64,000 nucleotides of DNA from Gemmata massiliana (GCA_000531095.1 HG799465.1:486354-550353); one strand, 5' to 3'. Counted from the stretch's first letter, positions 1 through 8,571 are shown. Numbers and translations: made by a program. The notes: generated by a model from the letters alone, not told the origin.

Positions 1-212
1 CCACCTCAAGGCTCCCCTTCGGTCCACTGAAGCCCTTCGTGTTTCGTCGCGCTCCAGCGCTCCGCACCGTTACGGTGTTTGTAACCCTAATTGTTTCCGA
101 TTCAGGACGGACTTGTTTCAACGGAAAGGATTGATGATTGGGATTTGTACGCTCGATCGCGCAACACTGCCAACAGTCTCTCGGTCTCTGGTGACACCAC
201 TGATCGCACGCC

Positions 213-608
213 TCATTCGGCCGGAATTGCTAGCTCGTCCACTACCTTCTCGACACCGACCGTGTTCTCGGCCACGCCGACCGCCAATCGTTTGATCCGC
301 GCATCGGGTACCACGCCGCGGAGCGTCACCACGTTCCCCTCGGCTGTCACCTTGAACTCGACGCCCACGAACCGCTTGTCCGCGGCGAGCCGCGTGCGCA
401 CCGCGTCGTCGGCGTGCGTTGGCAGCCCCTTGCGTAGCGCTTCGATCGGCGCGGCGATGTTCACGTCTGGCGGAAGTGCCGCTTGTATCTTTCGGGCAGT
501 GAGGCGCGACACGGCCGCGAGTTTATCGCCGTCGGACGCCTGGAACCGGCTCCCAACGAGCACCAGGAACAGCGCAACCAAAATAAGAACGGCCAAAAAT
601 TGACGCAT
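213..608 (-). CDS. BON-domain protein with N-terminal membrane anchor
   Basis: The 131-residue protein opens with a hydrophobic stretch at about residues 3-20 that fits a signal anchor or uncleaved signal peptide. The rest is a compact alpha/beta region. Its second half (about residues 65-128) has the BON pattern: a strand ending in GVEFKVTAEGNVVTLRGVV, then a helix and a final strand with VEKVVDELAI. BON domains are known in periplasmic and membrane-associated proteins and are thought to bind phospholipid or help outer-membrane stability. That role is inferred here. The ATG lies at 608, and the gene is the last of the leftward series that starts near 8.8 kb. Confidence 0.75.
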   Translation of the reverse strand: MRQFLAVLILVALFLVLVGSRFQASDGDKLAAVSRLTARKIQAALPPDVNIAAPIEALRKGLPTHADDAVRTRLAADKRFVGVEFKVTAEGNVVTLRGVVPDARIKRLAVGVAENTVGVEKVVDELAIPAE

Positions 609-744
609 CGGAGCGACCCGAACGGAACGCGGGCGAATGCTCCAGTATGACCGATACTCGGCGTCAGCGCAATTGGAGAGAAAGCAAACAACAGCCTCCC
701 GCCACCGAAGTGGGAGAGTCGCTCGGTCCGTGAGGTGTAAAGGA

Positions 745-1089
745 TCAGGCCACGCGCACGGCCGCGGACTGGAGCGGCCAAAGAACCCGGCGCTCGATGT
801 CGTCGGAATCGGCCTCGCAGCGCGTTTCCAGAAGGACCGTTGCGCGGTGCAGCAATTTGTGCCGCACGAGCACGTCCTTCACAATTCGCAGGGCCACGTC
901 GTGATCGGTCACGGACTCCAGGTAGACGCTCATGCGCCCGCCGTCGGTTTCGCCGCGCCCGGACTCGCCCGCATTTTCTGCCACAAGTGCCGCGTTGAAG
1001 TCACGCTCCAACTGCGTGCGCAAGTCGAACTCTTCGTCCGTCCCGAACGCGCCGGTAACGGGCAACTGCACGACTATCTCGAACGTCAT
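745..1089 (-). CDS. Conserved hypothetical protein, 114 aa
   Basis: No family was recognised. The reading frame is open further upstream, but the ATG at 1089 follows GGAGGG with seven bases of spacing and gives a sensible protein beginning MTFEIVVQLPV. The alternation of strands and helices (FEIVVQLPV, a helix of about 18 residues, MSVYLESV, DVALRIVKDVLVRH, ATVLLETR) looks like a small ferredoxin-like alpha/beta fold. No signal peptide or membrane segment is visible, so it is probably cytoplasmic. Confidence 0.6.
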   Translation of the reverse strand: MTFEIVVQLPVTGAFGTDEEFDLRTQLERDFNAALVAENAGESGRGETDGGRMSVYLESVTDHDVALRIVKDVLVRHKLLHRATVLLETRCEADSDDIERRVLWPLQSAAVRVA

Positions 1090-1217
1090 TGCGAGTCCCT
1101 CCATGACGGCGTGATGAGTGGGCTGTTTGGTGAAGATATCCGGGGGGAGCCGTGAAGGAAAGATACTTGAACGCGGAAGCCCGCGCTTCGCGCCGTACCC
1201 GAACGCGAAAACGAAAA

Positions 1218-1243
1218 GACCGGCGCCACCCGTGGCGCCGGTC
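1218..1243 (-). terminator. Rho-independent terminator after the thioredoxin-like gene
   Basis: A perfect GC-rich stem (GACCGGCGCCAC paired with GTGGCGCCGGTC, two-base loop) lies 20 bases past the stop at 1263. On the minus strand it is followed by CTTTTCGTTTTCG, a U-rich tail. It is placed to end the transcript coming from the desulfurase/thioredoxin genes. Confidence 0.75.
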
Positions 1244-1262
1244 CTCACCAGAACGAACAGTG

Positions 1263-3080
1263 TTACTGTCCGCCCGCAATTTTGCCATCGATTTCGATCT
1301 GAACGGCCTGAACGATCTCCTTGGTCTTATCGTTTTGAACCAGGGCAATCACCTTCAGCGCCTTCATATCCATCGGGCGGTCCGCCTTCGGGAACGGCCG
1401 GGTCTTGGCGTACTCGTCGAGGTACTTCGTCAGTTCCTTGCGCACGTCGCCCAGGTCGGCCGTAACGGTCTGCTTGAACGCCTTGTCCTTGATCGCAACG
1501 CCGTCCACACCGCCCGGCATCGCGCGTACCACCTGGTGGTGGAACCGGAGTCGGTTCCCGCCGACGTACTTGATGTTCTCTTCGACGAGCAGCAGCCGGA
1601 GTTTCATGTCGTCGCCGGCGCCCTCGGTCACCTCGACCGAGATGTCGATCTTGTCGCCCGCGCGCGTGGCCCGGCCGCCGACCTTCGTCTCGACGGTTTT
1701 CTCCAGGAGCGGGTCGATGATGCCGCGGTATTGGGTGAACTTGCTCTCGGCGTTGGGCATGCCACCACCGCCCGCTGCCGCCGCCTTACCGTTGAAGAAC
1801 GTGTTGGGAGTGCTGTTCACGTTGTAGAATTTCGCGCGGGCCACGGTGTCCGCGTTGGTCAGCGGGTCCGGTCCCGGAATGTGCAGGTGGTACTGGATCA
1901 GCAGGAGGTCGGTCGGCTTGTACGACTTCTGGAGCGCGTCGAACGCGACGTCCGCGGCCACGCACGGCGGGCACTGCGCGCCGGTGAACAGTTCCATCAC
2001 GGCGACCTGGTTCGCGCTCTTGTCCTGGCGCCCGGCGAACGCGGTCGGCTTGAACGGCGGGACCGTCTTCGCGTATTCCGCGTCGAGCACGAGTTCCAGT
2101 TTGGCGAGTTCGGCGGCCACGGTCTTCGCGGCGTCCGTCTTGCCGTTCTTCGTCAGCGCGAGTTGGTAGGCGGACAGAATCGTAGACCGCACCGCGGCCG
2201 AATCGTCCTGCGTCAGCACCTTCGCGGACGGCTCGATCGCGGCCAGCGCGACCGGTTCCAGCCCCTCTTGGGCGGCGAGCGTTTCGGCGACCCGCGCGAG
2301 CGTGACGCCCGTGTACAGCGGGCCGTAGGGGGCGCCCTGCTTCTGCACGATCTGGATGAGTTTTTTGGCTTCGTCGGCCGTCGTCTTCGTGCGCGCGGAC
2401 ATCGCGAGCAGGTTCACCGCGGCGTCGGACGCGGCCAGGGTGTCGGCGTGCTTCTCGACCACTTCCTTGTACAAGCCGGGGAGCTTTTCTTCGAGATCCT
2501 TGCGCGCTTCAGTAAACTCCTTCTGCAGTTCCTTCCGCTTCTCCTGATCCTTTTCTTGGATCATCTTGCCTTGCGCCGTCGCCACGCGACTGTTGAGCTG
2601 CTGGAGTTTCGTCATCGGTTCGGGCAGCGGCGTGCGAACGAAGAGCTCGCCTTCGAGCTTGTCCTTATCGGTCGCGGTCAGCTTGGCCCGGGTACGGAAC
2701 GTGTCGGTGCCCGTACTCCCCAGGATCACCTTCCCGTCCGCCCCGCGAACCCCGACGAACGCATGTTCGGTCGGAACTTGTCGCCCCCCAACGGTGCGCA
2801 CCAGTTTGACGTTCAGCGCCACAGTCTTGTCCGTCACGCGGACGTCGCCCACGGTCGTTTCCGTGTTCTGCGGGGCGGCCAGAATGACGACCGACGGCTT
2901 CCCGGCGTTCGTCTCGATCTTCAGGATGCACACCGTCGACTCGCCACTGGCGGTCACGGTTGAGAGTTGCCAGTTGCCGGCAATGCCGCCCTCGGCGGCG
3001 ATTGCACTCGGAGTGCGGTCCGTCGCTAGGAGCGCTGCAACAGCGACCCCGGCGAGCGCGAACAGTACGCGACGCAGCAT
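1263..3080 (-). CDS. Secreted thioredoxin-fold protein with CPPC motif, 605 aa
   Basis: The chosen ATG at 3080 starts directly on a signal peptide (MLRR, hydrophobic core, cleavage near SAIAA), although the frame is open further upstream. The middle (about residues 150-330) is helical and charged. From about residue 355 a thioredoxin-like unit begins: a strand (QVAVMELFTG) followed by a CPPC redox pair at residues 370-373 and a helix. The C-terminal part is a beta-rich domain. The CPPC motif suggests thiol-disulfide chemistry outside the cytoplasm. The substrate is unknown. It sits downstream of, and co-directional with, the cysteine desulfurase. Confidence 0.7.
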   Translation of the reverse strand: MLRRVLFALAGVAVAALLATDRTPSAIAAEGGIAGNWQLSTVTASGESTVCILKIETNAGKPSVVILAAPQNTETTVGDVRVTDKTVALNVKLVRTVGGRQVPTEHAFVGVRGADGKVILGSTGTDTFRTRAKLTATDKDKLEGELFVRTPLPEPMTKLQQLNSRVATAQGKMIQEKDQEKRKELQKEFTEARKDLEEKLPGLYKEVVEKHADTLAASDAAVNLLAMSARTKTTADEAKKLIQIVQKQGAPYGPLYTGVTLARVAETLAAQEGLEPVALAAIEPSAKVLTQDDSAAVRSTILSAYQLALTKNGKTDAAKTVAAELAKLELVLDAEYAKTVPPFKPTAFAGRQDKSANQVAVMELFTGAQCPPCVAADVAFDALQKSYKPTDLLLIQYHLHIPGPDPLTNADTVARAKFYNVNSTPNTFFNGKAAAAGGGGMPNAESKFTQYRGIIDPLLEKTVETKVGGRATRAGDKIDISVEVTEGAGDDMKLRLLLVEENIKYVGGNRLRFHHQVVRAMPGGVDGVAIKDKAFKQTVTADLGDVRKELTKYLDEYAKTRPFPKADRPMDMKALKVIALVQNDKTKEIVQAVQIEIDGKIAGGQ

Positions 3081-3215
3081 GAGTAAGAACCTCGCGAGTA
3101 CCGCTGGCGTTGAGAGGGGAATGTTCACCGGCGGAATGATAATTAGGGTAGCGTTTGCTTCGCGTGGTTCCAGTGTGAAGTTTTTTTGCGGCACAGAACA
3201 CTTAACAGAGTCGGC

Positions 3216-4361
3216 TCACACGGTGCCGGTGATCTGCTTCAGTGCGTCAACGAGGTGGTCGATGTCGGCTTCGGTGTTGAACGCACCGGGGCTGACTCGC
3301 ACGAGGCCGTCGGGAGCGGTACCGAAAGCCTTGTGAATGTACGGGGCGCAGTGCAACCCGGGCCGAACGGCAATGCTGAACGACTGATCGAGCAACCCTG
3401 CGAGTTCCGGCGCGGCGAGCACCTCGCACCGGAAGCTGAGCGCGCTCACCCTTCGTGCGGGGTCCGCGTGCCCGAAAAGCTCGAAACCGGGTAACTCGAC
3501 CAGCGCGGCGCGGAGCCGCTCGCAGAGCGCCTGTTCGTGGCGGTGGATCGCCTCGACGCCCTTCTCTTCCACGAAATCCAGCCCCGCGACGAGCCCGACG
3601 ACGCCGAGCACGTTCGGCGTGCCGCCTTCGAGGTGGTGCGGGAAGTCGGTCGGCTGCGTGGGCGTGAGCGAGTCTCCGCCGGTCCCGCCCTCGCGCCACG
3701 GACGCAGCGTGGCACGCGGACCGACGAACAGAGCGCCGGACCCGGTCGGCCCGAGCAGCGACTTGTGCCCCGGGAACGCGAGCAGATCGATGTTCGCGGC
3801 CTGGATGTCGAGCGGGAACGCGCCCGCGGTTTGAGCTGCGTCCACGAGGAACAGCAGGTCGTGTTCGCGCGCGATGCGCCCCACGTCCGCGATCGGTTGC
3901 ACGGTGCCGAGCACGTTGCTCGCGTGCGTCATCGCGATGAGACGGGTCTTCGGCCCGATCGCGGCGCGGATCGCTTCCGGGTCGATGGTACCGCCCGCGT
4001 CGGCCGGCACGCGCGTGAGCGTGATGCGGTTCGCTTGCGCGAGCGCGACGAGCGGGCGCGACACGCTGTTGTGTTCGAGGTCGGTAGTGATGACGTGATC
4101 GCCGTCGTTCAGCACGCCCTTGAACGCCATGTTAAGCGCGTCGGTGCAGTTGAGCGTGAACGCCCAGCGGTCCGCGTCGCGCCCGTTGAAGAAGCGGTTG
4201 AGCCGGTGCCGGGCGTCGGACAGCGCGTGCTCGGACTCCAGCGCCATCTTGTGCCCGGAGCGCCCGGGGTTGGCGAGCGAGGTCCGCGCGAAGCGGTCCA
4301 TCGCGACGTACACGCTCTCCGGCTTCGGGAAACTGGTCGCGGCGTTATCGAGGTAGATCAT
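3216..4361 (-). CDS. Cysteine desulfurase family protein (class V aminotransferase fold)
   Basis: The 381-residue PLP enzyme begins MIYLDNAATSFPKPE, the classic opening of NifS/SufS-type desulfurases, which decides the start at 4361. The PLP lysine is in FPGHKSLLGPTGSG (about residue 200) and the persulfide cysteine is in RPGLHCAPYIH (about residue 333), so both chemical residues are present. It resembles the group II (SufS/CsdA-like) family more than IscS. The reaction is L-cysteine to alanine with sulfur held as an enzyme persulfide. It lies downstream, on the same strand, of a sulfur-carrier protein and its E1 enzyme, and is the obvious sulfur donor for them. That link is inferred. Confidence 0.88.
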   Translation of the reverse strand: MIYLDNAATSFPKPESVYVAMDRFARTSLANPGRSGHKMALESEHALSDARHRLNRFFNGRDADRWAFTLNCTDALNMAFKGVLNDGDHVITTDLEHNSVSRPLVALAQANRITLTRVPADAGGTIDPEAIRAAIGPKTRLIAMTHASNVLGTVQPIADVGRIAREHDLLFLVDAAQTAGAFPLDIQAANIDLLAFPGHKSLLGPTGSGALFVGPRATLRPWREGGTGGDSLTPTQPTDFPHHLEGGTPNVLGVVGLVAGLDFVEEKGVEAIHRHEQALCERLRAALVELPGFELFGHADPARRVSALSFRCEVLAAPELAGLLDQSFSIAVRPGLHCAPYIHKAFGTAPDGLVRVSPGAFNTEADIDHLVDALKQITGTV

Positions 4362-4371
4362 GAGATTAGAA

Positions 4372-4626
4372 TCAGGCGGTGCGGGCGGCGTGAGTGACAT
4401 CAACGTGTCGGCGCGCCAAATCAACTGTGTAGTGGACCACGAGCGGTGGCACGCGCACGCGCCACAACCCTTCGGACAGATATTCACCGAGACCCAAAGG
4501 GTCGAGCGCCAAGAGTTGATCGACTAGCGCGGACGCGCGAGTAACGGCCGCTTGGTCCGATGCACCCGTCCAGACGTCGGCCAGTCCGTCGTCGGCCTCG
4601 GGTTGCCAATCGACCGTGAAATTCAT
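4372..4626 (-). CDS. RelE/ParE-like toxin-family protein
   Basis: The 84-residue protein has the typical size and layout of the ParE/RelE plasmid-stabilisation fold. There are two N-terminal helices (EADDGLADVWTGA, AAVTRASALVDQLLAL) followed by strands with LWRVRVPPLVVHYTVD. It overlaps the gene before it by four bases (ATGA), the usual translational coupling of antitoxin-toxin pairs. Catalytic residues cannot be assigned by eye and toxicity is not shown. Confidence 0.6.
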   Translation of the reverse strand: MNFTVDWQPEADDGLADVWTGASDQAAVTRASALVDQLLALDPLGLGEYLSEGLWRVRVPPLVVHYTVDLARRHVDVTHAARTA

Positions 4627-4940
4627 GACGCCCCTTTCGGCCCATACGTGCCCGGGTCCGCTTGCTCGAGGCGATCCAGGAACGCCTTCGCATATTCGGC
4701 GTCGAACCGGCCGATGCGATCTTGTTCAGTTTGTAGGGCTTGCAGCCGCGCCTGGATCTGTACCCCGGAATACCGCGGGCCGGGCGTCGCGGCCCGGCGC
4801 TTGAGTTCCGCAATGAACTCGGGCGTCAGTACGGGATCGAGGCGGCCGACAACTCGACCCGCGGAGTCTTTTACTTCAACGGGCGCAACCGCCCCGGCCA
4901 GTTGCTTTGCCTGTTCTTCGGTCAGCACGATTTCTGGCAT
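4623..4940 (-). CDS. Putative antitoxin paired with the RelE/ParE-like protein
   Basis: The 105-residue protein starts MPEIVLTEEQAKQLAGA, an N-terminus I associate with small planctomycete proteins that precede RelE/ParE-like genes. It contains a short strand pair (VEVKDSAGRVVGRLDP) and then a long charged helix (IQARLQALQTEQDRI), as expected for a toxin-wrapping antitoxin. It precedes and overlaps the toxin-like gene by four bases. The antitoxin role is inferred from the arrangement. Confidence 0.6.
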   Translation of the reverse strand: MPEIVLTEEQAKQLAGAVAPVEVKDSAGRVVGRLDPVLTPEFIAELKRRAATPGPRYSGVQIQARLQALQTEQDRIGRFDAEYAKAFLDRLEQADPGTYGPKGAS

Positions 4941-4993
4941 GATTCACCTCCTGCCCCATCGTACCACGAGCGGCGGACGTCCGGCTACCCGGC

Positions 4994-6049
4994 TCAGTGC
5001 CCGACGTACTTCGCGTAAAGGGTACGAGCCTTGTCCGTTTCGCTCGTGCCCTTGATGATCGCGCGCCCGTCCTCGAACACGGTGAACTCGTAGGGGTCGC
5101 CGTTCTCGGTGAGCTGGAACTTCAGCAGGAACTTGTTGTAGCTCACCTCGCCGGACTGCTTCAGCACGCTCGCGAGGTACGCGAAGTCGAGCTTGCCCTT
5201 CACGCGGTGGCTCACCTGGACCGCGTTGCGCCCACACAGGGAGGTCGTTTGTGTGCCGTGGGCGCCGTCGAGCCACTCGAAGTTGCGCTTCGCGCAACAC
5301 GGGCACTGCCCCTTACGCCCGGCCAACGGCGCTACCTTCACGCGCTTGTTCGTGTTCTCCCACACGTCGAGAATGAGCAACTCGCGGTTCACCGCGGCCT
5401 TGTTCCCAGACAGTAATTTGATCGCTTCCGTGGACTGGTAACTCGCGACGATGTTCACCGCGGGCGCCAATACGCCGGCGGTTTCGCAGGTGCCGGTTTC
5501 ACCGGGCGCGGGAGCCGCTTCAAACACGCAGCGCAAGCACGGCGTTTCGCCCGGGATGATGGTCATGCTCATCCCCTGGCTGCCGACCGCGCCACCGTAC
5601 ACCCACGGCTTGTTGTGCTTGATGGCGACGTCGTTGATGAGGTACCGGATCTCGAAGTTGTCGCTCCCATCAAGGATGAGATCGGCACCCTCGCAGAACT
5701 CCTCGATGTTGGTGCGGTTGATGTCCGCGACGATCGGCTCCACCGTGACCGACGAGTTGATCTGCCGGAGCTTGGTGGCCGCGGCTTCTGCTTTGGGCAG
5801 GTTGTTCGTCACGTCGGACTCGTCGAATAGCACCTGGCGCTGGAGGTTCGACGGCTCGACGAAGTCGCGGTCGATGACGCGGACGAACCCGACGCCCGCG
5901 CGGACCAGTACGTTCGCGAGCACGGTGCCGAGTGCCCCGCACCCGCACAGCGTGACGCGCGACGCGAGTAGCTTCTCCTGCCCGACCTTGCCGAGACCGG
6001 GGAATCGCATTTGTCGGGAGTAGCGTTCGAGCGGGTTGGTGTCGGTCAT
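4994..6049 (-). CDS. ThiF/MoeB-family E1-like adenylyltransferase
   Basis: The 351-residue enzyme begins MTDTNPLERYSRQMRFPGLG, the standard ThiF/MoeB opening, which sets the start at 6049 although the frame continues upstream. The ATP-binding loop GCGALG is at residues 36-41. Zinc-binding pairs CLRC (about 174) and CPCC (about 253) are present. The cysteine of GTCETAGVL matches the one that forms an acyl-disulfide or thioester with the carrier in this family. The C-terminal part, with SLCGRNAVQV, matches Bacillus-type ThiF/MoeB. It adenylates the C-terminal glycine of a ubiquitin-like sulfur carrier. The carrier gene lies about 0.7 kb upstream on the same strand. Confidence 0.88.
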   Translation of the reverse strand: MTDTNPLERYSRQMRFPGLGKVGQEKLLASRVTLCGCGALGTVLANVLVRAGVGFVRVIDRDFVEPSNLQRQVLFDESDVTNNLPKAEAAATKLRQINSSVTVEPIVADINRTNIEEFCEGADLILDGSDNFEIRYLINDVAIKHNKPWVYGGAVGSQGMSMTIIPGETPCLRCVFEAAPAPGETGTCETAGVLAPAVNIVASYQSTEAIKLLSGNKAAVNRELLILDVWENTNKRVKVAPLAGRKGQCPCCAKRNFEWLDGAHGTQTTSLCGRNAVQVSHRVKGKLDFAYLASVLKQSGEVSYNKFLLKFQLTENGDPYEFTVFEDGRAIIKGTSETDKARTLYAKYVGH

Positions 6050-6067
6050 GGGTACGTTAAGTAGTAA

Positions 6068-6090
6068 GGGGGAGCGGTTCGCGCTCCCCC
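6068..6090 (-). terminator. Intergenic hairpin ahead of the E1 gene
   Basis: An inverted repeat (GGGGGAGCG with CGCTCCCCC, short loop) sits between the 113-aa gene and the E1 gene. On the minus strand it is followed by TTACTACTTAA, which is only weakly U-rich. It may be an attenuator or processing site and not a full terminator. Confidence 0.4.
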
Positions 6091-6114
6091 TTCGGTGTGG
6101 AGTCGGCGCAGCGC

Positions 6115-6456
6115 CTACTGACCTATTCCGTTTTCTTTGAGGAACTCTTGCAGGAAGCGCACGTGCTGTTTGGGCCACTTCTCGGTCTTCGCGAACCCGA
6201 CAAGGGTGGCCATGTCCTCGCGGGCGCGGCGCAGGTCGTTGCCGTCGAGCCGCTGGAGGTACGACACGATGTAGTTCATCGCCTCTTCCGCGACCGCCGC
6301 GTTCAGCACCGCGGCCTCGGAGCCTTCGAGGAACACGTAAGCGTGGATCGCGGCGAGTAACAACGGGTGAACGCCGAGTTCCTCCGGGATCTCCGGGAAC
6401 ACCGCGGCCCCTTCGGGGGTCTCTTCGGGCTTCGCGTCCGGTGCTTCGTCGGCCAT
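6115..6456 (-). CDS. Unknown small helical protein in the sulfur-carrier operon, 113 aa
   Basis: Not recognised. After an acidic, proline-rich N-terminus (about 30 residues) the protein is predicted helical: PLLLAAIHAYVFLEGSEA, VAEEAMNYIVSYLQRL and a C-terminal basic helix. There is no signal peptide. It begins three bases after the stop of the preceding 93-aa gene and is followed by the E1 gene, so it is very probably co-transcribed with the carrier and E1. It may be an accessory factor of sulfur transfer, but that is inferred only from position. Confidence 0.6.
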   Translation of the reverse strand: MADEAPDAKPEETPEGAAVFPEIPEELGVHPLLLAAIHAYVFLEGSEAAVLNAAVAEEAMNYIVSYLQRLDGNDLRRAREDMATLVGFAKTEKWPKQHVRFLQEFLKENGIGQ

Positions 6457-6459
6457 CGT

Positions 6460-6741
6460 TCAACACCCAAGCTGGTTGACGAAGTGAACAACCTCGTCTT
6501 CGCCAATCAACACATCGGGTTCGTATCTCAGATCGTCGTTGCCGTCGTCCCGCCAGAGTCCGAACCAGCGTATTTCGTGTGGTTTCGCCGCCTCTGGATG
6601 TTTCAAGCGGAGCTGTGGGAACCGGGCCAGCAGCTCCGCCGTGATCGTCGGCCCCGTGTTCGCCTCGACGCGAATTGTCACCCAACGGGTACCGGTCACC
6701 GCACGGTCGAGGAACATTTCGGAGATGCTGACCACGGGCAT
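6460..6741 (-). CDS. Unknown small protein directly after the sulfur carrier, 93 aa
   Basis: Not recognised. It begins MPVVSISEMFLDRAV and reads as an alpha/beta protein with TRWVTIRVEA, a short helix, EIRWFGLWRDD and a final acidic segment (VLIGEDEVVHFV). A GTG immediately upstream (6744) is an alternative start. The carrier gene stops at 6745, so the two genes are adjacent with almost no gap and are probably translationally coupled. No zinc or catalytic motif is visible. Confidence 0.6.
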   Translation of the reverse strand: MPVVSISEMFLDRAVTGTRWVTIRVEANTGPTITAELLARFPQLRLKHPEAAKPHEIRWFGLWRDDGNDDLRYEPDVLIGEDEVVHFVNQLGC

Positions 6742-6744
6742 CAC

Positions 6745-7017
6745 TCACCCGCCGGCGACGGCCGGAATCAGCGCGAGAACGACGCCGTCCGTGACCGCGG
6801 TGTCCATCTCGTCGAGGTAGCGGATGTCCTCGTCGTTGAGGAACACGTTGATGTAGGGACGAATTTTGCCGTTATCGAACAACTTCGCCCCGAGTCCGGG
6901 GTACTGGCGGAGCAGGTCTTCGAGCGCGGCCTTGACCGTCGCTCCAGTCACTTCCACTTCCGCCTTCCCGCCCGATTGTTCCCGCATCGGTGTCGGGATC
7001 TGGATCTTGATCGCCAT
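6745..7017 (-). CDS. MoaD/ThiS-family sulfur carrier protein
   Basis: The 90-residue ubiquitin-like protein starts MAIKIQIPTPMREQSGG and ends in VAGG. The terminal Gly-Gly is the site that an E1 adenylates and a sulfur donor converts to a thiocarboxylate, so no C-terminal processing protease is needed. GAGGAGAT lies directly before the ATG at 7017. The central INVFLNDEDIRYL and the late GVVLALIPAVAGG are typical of MoaD/CysO-like carriers. It follows the threonine-synthase-like gene (158-base gap) and precedes two small unknown genes and the E1, which suggests carriage of sulfur for amino-acid synthesis and not only for molybdopterin or thiamine. Confidence 0.85.
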   Translation of the reverse strand: MAIKIQIPTPMREQSGGKAEVEVTGATVKAALEDLLRQYPGLGAKLFDNGKIRPYINVFLNDEDIRYLDEMDTAVTDGVVLALIPAVAGG

Positions 7018-7175
7018 ATCTCCTCGTCGGTAATCAAACTCGTGCGTTACGGCCGGCGCGCGTGAAGCTCGGTACGCGAGCGCGTCGCTGGCCGTGAATC
7101 TTTTCATCTTACTTCGCGAAGGCGGGACCGGGAACGGCGAGCAGGTCAACTCCCGCTCGCCGGACACCTATCGCG

Positions 7176-8447
7176 TCATGCCAGCGCTGGTTCGGCGACT
7201 GCTTCGGCGGCCCCGGTGAGCGCCTCGAAGTCGACCAGCGTCGGCTTGATGATGGTCGGCTCGTCGATCGCGTCGAACACCGCGTCCTGGGTCTTCAGCC
7301 CGTTGCCGGTGATGCAGATCACGATCTCCTCGTTCCGCGGGATGCGGCCCGACTCGATGAGCTTCTTCGCCACGGCGAGCGTGGTCCCGCCGGCCGTCTC
7401 CGCGAACACGCCTTCCGTCTTCGCGAGGAGCAGCATCGATTCCACGATTTCGGCGTCGGTCACATCTTCCGCCCAACCGCCGCTGTCACGAATCAGCTTC
7501 GCGGCGAAGTACCCGTCGGCCGGGTCGCCGATCGCGAGGCTCTTGCAGATCGTGTTCGGCGTCTTGATCGGCTTGTGGCGCTCGCGGTTGCTCTTCACGC
7601 AGTCGCTGATCGGGTTACACCCGCTCGCCTGCGCGCCGTACATCTTTGTCGTCACCGGGGCGTCAACGAGCCCCAAGCGGCTCAGTTCGGTGAAACCCTT
7701 GTGGATCTTGCCGATGAGCGCGCCGCCCGCCATCGGGCATACAACGTGTTGCGGGAACCGCCAGCCGAGGTCTTCGGCGATCTCGAAGCCGACCGTCTTG
7801 GAACCTTCGGCGTAGAACGGCCGCAGGTTCACGTTCACGAATCCCCAACCGTACTTCATCACGATTTGAGTGCAGAGCCGGTTCACCTGGTCGTAGGTGC
7901 CGGACACCTTCACCACCTTCGCGCCGTAGAGCGCGGTGCCGTAGATCTTCACGCGCTCCAGGTCGGCGGGCACGAGGATGACCGTCTCCAGCCCCGCGGA
8001 GGCGCTGAGGGCCGCGACGCTGTTCGCGAGGTTGCCGGTGCTCGCGCACCCGACCATCCGCATCCCGAGTTCGCGCGCCTTCGAGAGCGCGACCGACACC
8101 ACGCGATCCTTGAACGAGAGCGTCGGGAAGTTGACCGCGTCGTTCTTGATCCAGAGACGCTCGACACCGAGTGCGTCCGCGAGCCGGTCGGCGCGGATGA
8201 GCGGCGTCCCACCGACTTGCGGGCCGACGGTCGGTTCGCCGTCGAGCGGGAGCAACTCGCGGTAGCGCCACATGTTGCGGGGACGGGACGTGAATTTGGC
8301 CCGGCTGACGTTCGGTTTGATGCGGTCGTAATCGTAGGCGACTTCGAGCGGCCCGGAATCGTCCGGGCAGAAGAAGTTCGCGGCCTTCGGGTAGAGCTTG
8401 CCGCACACGCGACACTTCAGCCCCAGAACGAAGTCGTTACTCGCCAC
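7176..8447 (-). CDS. Threonine synthase-family PLP enzyme under a SAM riboswitch
   Basis: The 423-residue fold-type II PLP enzyme has an N-terminal zinc ribbon (Cys12, Cys15, Cys27) and the PLP lysine in SFKDR (Lys113). A glycine-rich phosphate-binding stretch (ASTGNLANS) and the domain order of threonine synthases are also present. The start is a GTG at 8447 preceded by GAGG. Threonine synthases act on O-phosphohomoserine. A SAM-I riboswitch directly upstream and a sulfur carrier with its E1 directly downstream argue that this copy may replace the phosphate by sulfur to make homocysteine. By family alone, ordinary threonine synthase (thrC) is the default name. The alternative role is inferred. 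Confidence 0.88.
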   Translation of the reverse strand: MASNDFVLGLKCRVCGKLYPKAANFFCPDDSGPLEVAYDYDRIKPNVSRAKFTSRPRNMWRYRELLPLDGEPTVGPQVGGTPLIRADRLADALGVERLWIKNDAVNFPTLSFKDRVVSVALSKARELGMRMVGCASTGNLANSVAALSASAGLETVILVPADLERVKIYGTALYGAKVVKVSGTYDQVNRLCTQIVMKYGWGFVNVNLRPFYAEGSKTVGFEIAEDLGWRFPQHVVCPMAGGALIGKIHKGFTELSRLGLVDAPVTTKMYGAQASGCNPISDCVKSNRERHKPIKTPNTICKSLAIGDPADGYFAAKLIRDSGGWAEDVTDAEIVESMLLLAKTEGVFAETAGGTTLAVAKKLIESGRIPRNEEIVICITGNGLKTQDAVFDAIDEPTIIKPTLVDFEALTGAAEAVAEPALA

Positions 8448-8571
8448 AGCAGAACCTCAGAGAAGAGAGACGCACGGACCGCATCACGCGGTAGAATTTC
8501 GTTTTGAGTGGGTGGGTTTGCTTAGCCAGAAGTGCCGCCGGGTTCGGCGGTTGTGGTGAGATAAGAGTACG

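Noticed and set aside
1152..2963. Long rightward open frame of 603 codons
   Set aside because: It is antisense to the thioredoxin-like gene. It is rich in Arg, Leu and Val without domain motifs, a typical shadow in high-GC DNA.
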